Part shown: positions 61,246 to 64,000 of the stretch, piece by piece
Layout of the letters: every line of letters begins with the position of its first letter
How positions within the stretch are numbered: position 1 is the stretch's first letter
DNA from: Yersinia canariae
Lineage (GTDB): Bacteria; Pseudomonadota; Gammaproteobacteria; Enterobacterales; Enterobacteriaceae
Length of the DNA: 64,000 bases
Reading direction: 5' to 3'
Assembly (NCBI RefSeq): GCF_009831415.1
Contig: NZ_CP043727.1
Coordinates: 3,100,001 to 3,164,000, forward strand
Program-made: the position numbers and the translations under genes
Notes under the pieces: model-generated
Told to the model about the DNA's origin: nothing
The model's database searches: none
What the model saw: the letters and a program-made list of their open reading frames with translations, nothing else

Positions 61246-63429
61246 TTATAAAGCGGCCCGTTTTTTCCGGACACGTTTTCCAGCCACTTTAGTTGCCCCT
61301 TTCACCGCTGGCGCGGCAACACTTTTGCCTTCTGGCATATCTGGCTGCTCAATGGGGAAAACCGGTAACGCCGCCAACAATCGTGAACCATAGCCCTTGG
61401 TTATTAAACGCCGGTCATAAATAACAATTTCTCCGCGGCATTGGTTACTGCGAATCAAACGCCCAACCTGCTGAATCAGATTGAATGAGGCGCTTGGCAA
61501 ACTTTGCACTTCAAACGGATAGCGATTCAATGACTTTAGCCACTCACCTTCCGTCAAAATCACCGGGCTGTCGATAGGAGGAAATGAAATTTTGTGAATA
61601 TGAACCTGAGTCAACAATTCACCTTTCAAATCCAACCCTTCGGCAAAGGACTGCAAACCAATCAATACACTGGCAATCCCCTTATTCACCCGCCTACGGT
61701 GCTCTTCTACCAGCCGATAGCGCGGTTGATCCCCCTGAACTAACAGCATTAACCGCAGATCAGTGACATGGCTAAGGAAAGTTTGCATTGCCCGATGGCT
61801 GCTAAAGAGGATCAACATGCCCTTATGCCGCCCACTGGCTTGCTGCGCGCGGAAGAAATGCGCCATTTCAGCTAAATGTTCCGCTTCATGGGCCATAGTT
61901 GGCTCAAAACGCATTTTGGGAATGATCAGTTTCCCTTGCTCAATATGATTAAACGGCGATGACAAAGTTTCAAACCTATCGCCCGCCTTCTCACTCAACC
62001 CACTGAGTTCCTGCAAGCGGGCAAAACTATTCAATGAACGCAAGGTGGCCGAAGTGACAATCACATGGGGCACTTTGCGCCACAACATTTTGTTTAGCTG
62101 GTCACTGACACGAATTCCCACACAGTGGAAGTAAAGATGAGTTTGATTCTCGCGATAATCCCGAGCAATCCACTTGGAAATAGGCGCATTCGATGCTTTT
62201 TCCATTGCAGCCAAGCGCCAAAGCTTGCTCATGGCCTCGAGATAACCCAATGTTCGGCTCATTTGTAAAATGGCGCGATGCAACCGCACAATATCGTGCT
62301 TACCAGTTTGCTCACTCAAATCATTGAGAACAAACTCAGCCAAACCACGCAAAGCATCTGTCAATTTGAATAACTTAGCGCAATCTTCTGTCAAACCGCC
62401 CGGCAGCTCACCCATTTCAAAACGATATACCGCGGGGCTACCGTCGGCAGGAAGAAGCTGACTGACTTGCTGTTCAACACTCAGCATCAGCTCCCGCAAT
62501 TGTTCGCAATGATCTTTCAAGCGCTCAGGGTTAGCCAGGCCTGGCGGGTTTTTCGGCCGATATTGCACCATGCATTGGTCGACCAACCGAACAATCATAT
62601 CCAACTGCATATTGGCAAAAACGGCGGTGATTTCGCCCTCAATTTCTAAAGCATCTCGAGCAACATCGGGCAGATGATGGCCTTCATCCAATACCAGCAG
62701 CAGTTCTTTGGGGTTGGGCAACACGGATTCAGTTTCCAACGCCGCCATAACTAATGCATGGTTCGCGACCACCACATCTGCACTTTCAATCTCTTTGCGG
62801 GCAATAAAAAATGGGCATTCACGGAAATAATGGCAATTGCGCCCAAGACAGTTGACCTTATCGGTACTTAATTTGGCCCACAAACTGTCACTGAGTGATA
62901 ACTGATGATGATCACGCAGCCCGTCCCAAACATGGCTGTTGAGTGACTTGGACAGCGCCAGACACGTGGCCTGTTCCTCACCATTGGCGGGTGCCAGTTC
63001 GTCACCAAGAAAAAGCGATAAATCCCCTTGCCCGGACACATCAGTGCACATCGCCGCCAGATTACGCGGACACACATACCGCCCGCGCCCAAAGGCACCG
63101 GTGAACTTGAGATCAGGAATAATTTTCTTCAGCAGCGGCAAGTCTTTACTGTAAATCTGATCCTGCAATGCCACGTTTGCCGTGCTGACCACCAGCGGCT
63201 TGCTCTCTGCCCGACTAACCGCGATGCCGGGGATCAGATAAGACAGGGTTTTACCAACACCGGTCGGCGCTTCAATAGCCAAATGACGGCCAGCATCACC
63301 GGCCAGCGTTTTTGCCACTTCAGCTATCATCTGGCGCTGTGGCGCACGAGAAATAAAGTCTGGGATCTGCTGCGAAAGAGCCTTATACCACTGACTAATT
63401 TGTTCTTTTACTGCTGGGGACAACGCCAT
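61246..63429 (-). CDS. dinG: ATP-dependent DNA helicase DinG
   Basis: 727 residues from ATG 63429 (MALSPAVKEQISQWY), close to E. coli DinG. Walker A APTGVGKT, DEGH box (LDEGHHLPD), Fe-S cluster cysteines in GRYVCPRN, VNCLGRNC and RECPF, and helicase motif VI QQVGRLIRS. It is an SOS-related 5'-3' helicase that unwinds R-loops and forks. The C-terminus is basic (VAGKRVRKKRAAL). Confidence 0.95.
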   Translation of the reverse strand: MALSPAVKEQISQWYKALSQQIPDFISRAPQRQMIAEVAKTLAGDAGRHLAIEAPTGVGKTLSYLIPGIAVSRAESKPLVVSTANVALQDQIYSKDLPLLKKIIPDLKFTGAFGRGRYVCPRNLAAMCTDVSGQGDLSLFLGDELAPANGEEQATCLALSKSLNSHVWDGLRDHHQLSLSDSLWAKLSTDKVNCLGRNCHYFRECPFFIARKEIESADVVVANHALVMAALETESVLPNPKELLLVLDEGHHLPDVARDALEIEGEITAVFANMQLDMIVRLVDQCMVQYRPKNPPGLANPERLKDHCEQLRELMLSVEQQVSQLLPADGSPAVYRFEMGELPGGLTEDCAKLFKLTDALRGLAEFVLNDLSEQTGKHDIVRLHRAILQMSRTLGYLEAMSKLWRLAAMEKASNAPISKWIARDYRENQTHLYFHCVGIRVSDQLNKMLWRKVPHVIVTSATLRSLNSFARLQELSGLSEKAGDRFETLSSPFNHIEQGKLIIPKMRFEPTMAHEAEHLAEMAHFFRAQQASGRHKGMLILFSSHRAMQTFLSHVTDLRLMLLVQGDQPRYRLVEEHRRRVNKGIASVLIGLQSFAEGLDLKGELLTQVHIHKISFPPIDSPVILTEGEWLKSLNRYPFEVQSLPSASFNLIQQVGRLIRSNQCRGEIVIYDRRLITKGYGSRLLAALPVFPIEQPDMPEGKSVAAPAVKGATKVAGKRVRKKRAAL

Positions 63430-63701
63430 GCATATCTTATCTAAACTGAATGTTGCCCTATTGTCCCACACCATCGCGCTCACGTCAGCCCGAAAGCACC
63501 GCAGCCAATAGCTGAAGTGTCAGTTTATCGCAAACGAAAACAAACAACATTTACGAAAAATCGCAGTTATTTATGTTTTGTCATAAATACATCACACAGA
63601 TGCGGTAAAAATTCTGCGCTGGATGAATTCAGACAGATATTGGATACAGCAAAAAATTCTACTACTCGCGTCTTTTTAAATAAGAGAAACAGGGCAAAAA
63701 T

Positions 63702-64000
63702 ATGAAACGTAATATTCTGGCAATCCTGGTACCAGCTTTATTAGTTGCCACTACGTCACACGCAGCAGAAATCTATAATAAAGACGGTAACAAGCTTGAT
63801 TTATACGGAAAAGTAAAAGCTCTGCATTACTTCTCCGATAATAATAAAAGTGATGGCGATAAATCTTACGTCCGATTTGGTTTTAAAGGTGCGACTCAAA
63901 TCACCGACCAACTGACTGGTTACGGCCAATGGGAATATAACATTGCAGCTAACTACGCTGAAAGCCAAGAAACAAAAGACAATAAAACACGTTTAGCATT
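63702..64000 (+). CDS. OmpC/OmpF-type general porin, 3' partial
   Basis: Starts at ATG 63702 with AGGGC upstream. [21 protein letters not shown] is the signal peptide; [23 protein letters not shown] and [25 protein letters not shown] are enterobacterial porin strands. The gene runs off the window. It forms trimeric channels in the outer membrane; whether it is OmpF or a related paralogue cannot be told from the first 99 codons. Confidence 0.92.
   Translation, partial: MKRNILAILVPALLVATTSHAAEIYNKDGNKLDLYGKVKALHYFSDNNKSDGDKSYVRFGFKGATQITDQLTGYGQWEYNIAANYAESQETKDNKTRLA

Overview
This window looks like a chromosome segment of a Yersinia-type enterobacterium. The host backbone reads as Yersiniaceae or Enterobacterales orthologues that can be recognised by eye: kgtP, moeA-moeB, ybiT, ompX-rhtA, tam, dps, ybiI, glnHPQ, rlmF, ybiB, aqpZ, dinG and an OmpC/OmpF porin. 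Base composition is moderate in the backbone, clearly AT-rich in the first 2.9 kb, and GC-richer in the phage block. No rRNA, tRNA or CRISPR array was seen.

Layout. (1) 1-2886: the right-hand part of an AT-rich peptide-maturation and export cassette. It holds an HlyD-type adaptor (cut by the window edge), a MacB/LolD-type ABC ATPase and a radical SAM/SPASM maturase. The precursor peptide gene is not visible and probably lies to the left. (2) 2931-4250: kgtP, convergent with the cassette. (3) 4667-33344: a P2/186-like prophage of about 28.7 kb that appears complete. Its order is ogr D U T E/E' FII FI G H I J W V S R lysC lysB K Y X L M N O, then divergent P Q, cos, an early operon containing A, then cII, cox, cI and int. 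I could place by eye the 10-bp att core (CGATTATTGA), paired arm-type repeats inside both ends, a 10-bp repeat family shared by the cI/cox switch and attR, the cos site, the replication origin inside gene A, the E/E' frameshift heptamer and candidate Ogr sites. The prophage sits inside a DUF924 protein gene. The host 3' end is left at 4570-4676, and the remaining gene at 33247-33777 has gained a phage-encoded C-terminus. (4) 33979-44455: moeA-moeB, a secreted M60 (enhancin-like) metalloprotease with two C-terminal modules, ybiT, a degenerate-looking M24 protein, a CDF transporter and an alpha/beta hydrolase. (5) 44620-64000: the ompX to porin backbone.

How the genes work together. The phage late genes form the four P2 blocks (P-Q; O to S; V to G; FI to D), which Ogr should activate. 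The early leftward operon runs from cox through cII, a fil-like gene, small DUF genes, a 33-residue membrane peptide and a Topo VI A-like protein to gpA, with stop/start overlaps at several junctions that suggest translational coupling. On the host side, glnHPQ has a sigma-54 promoter with upstream NtrC-like half sites. A FAS1 protein, an ECF sigma factor and an anti-sigma factor are adjacent and look like one unit.

The most interesting item is the 301-residue protein at 28246-29151. It has an R-x-x-Y-Y motif followed by a Toprim signature (E-K-E-A, then D-x-D-P-S-G), as in the A subunit of type IIB topoisomerases and Spo11, and it is coupled to the phage replication initiator. Next are the radical SAM cassette and several small genes below the usual size cut-off. 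All calls come from reading the sequence and remembered family features; no searches were run.
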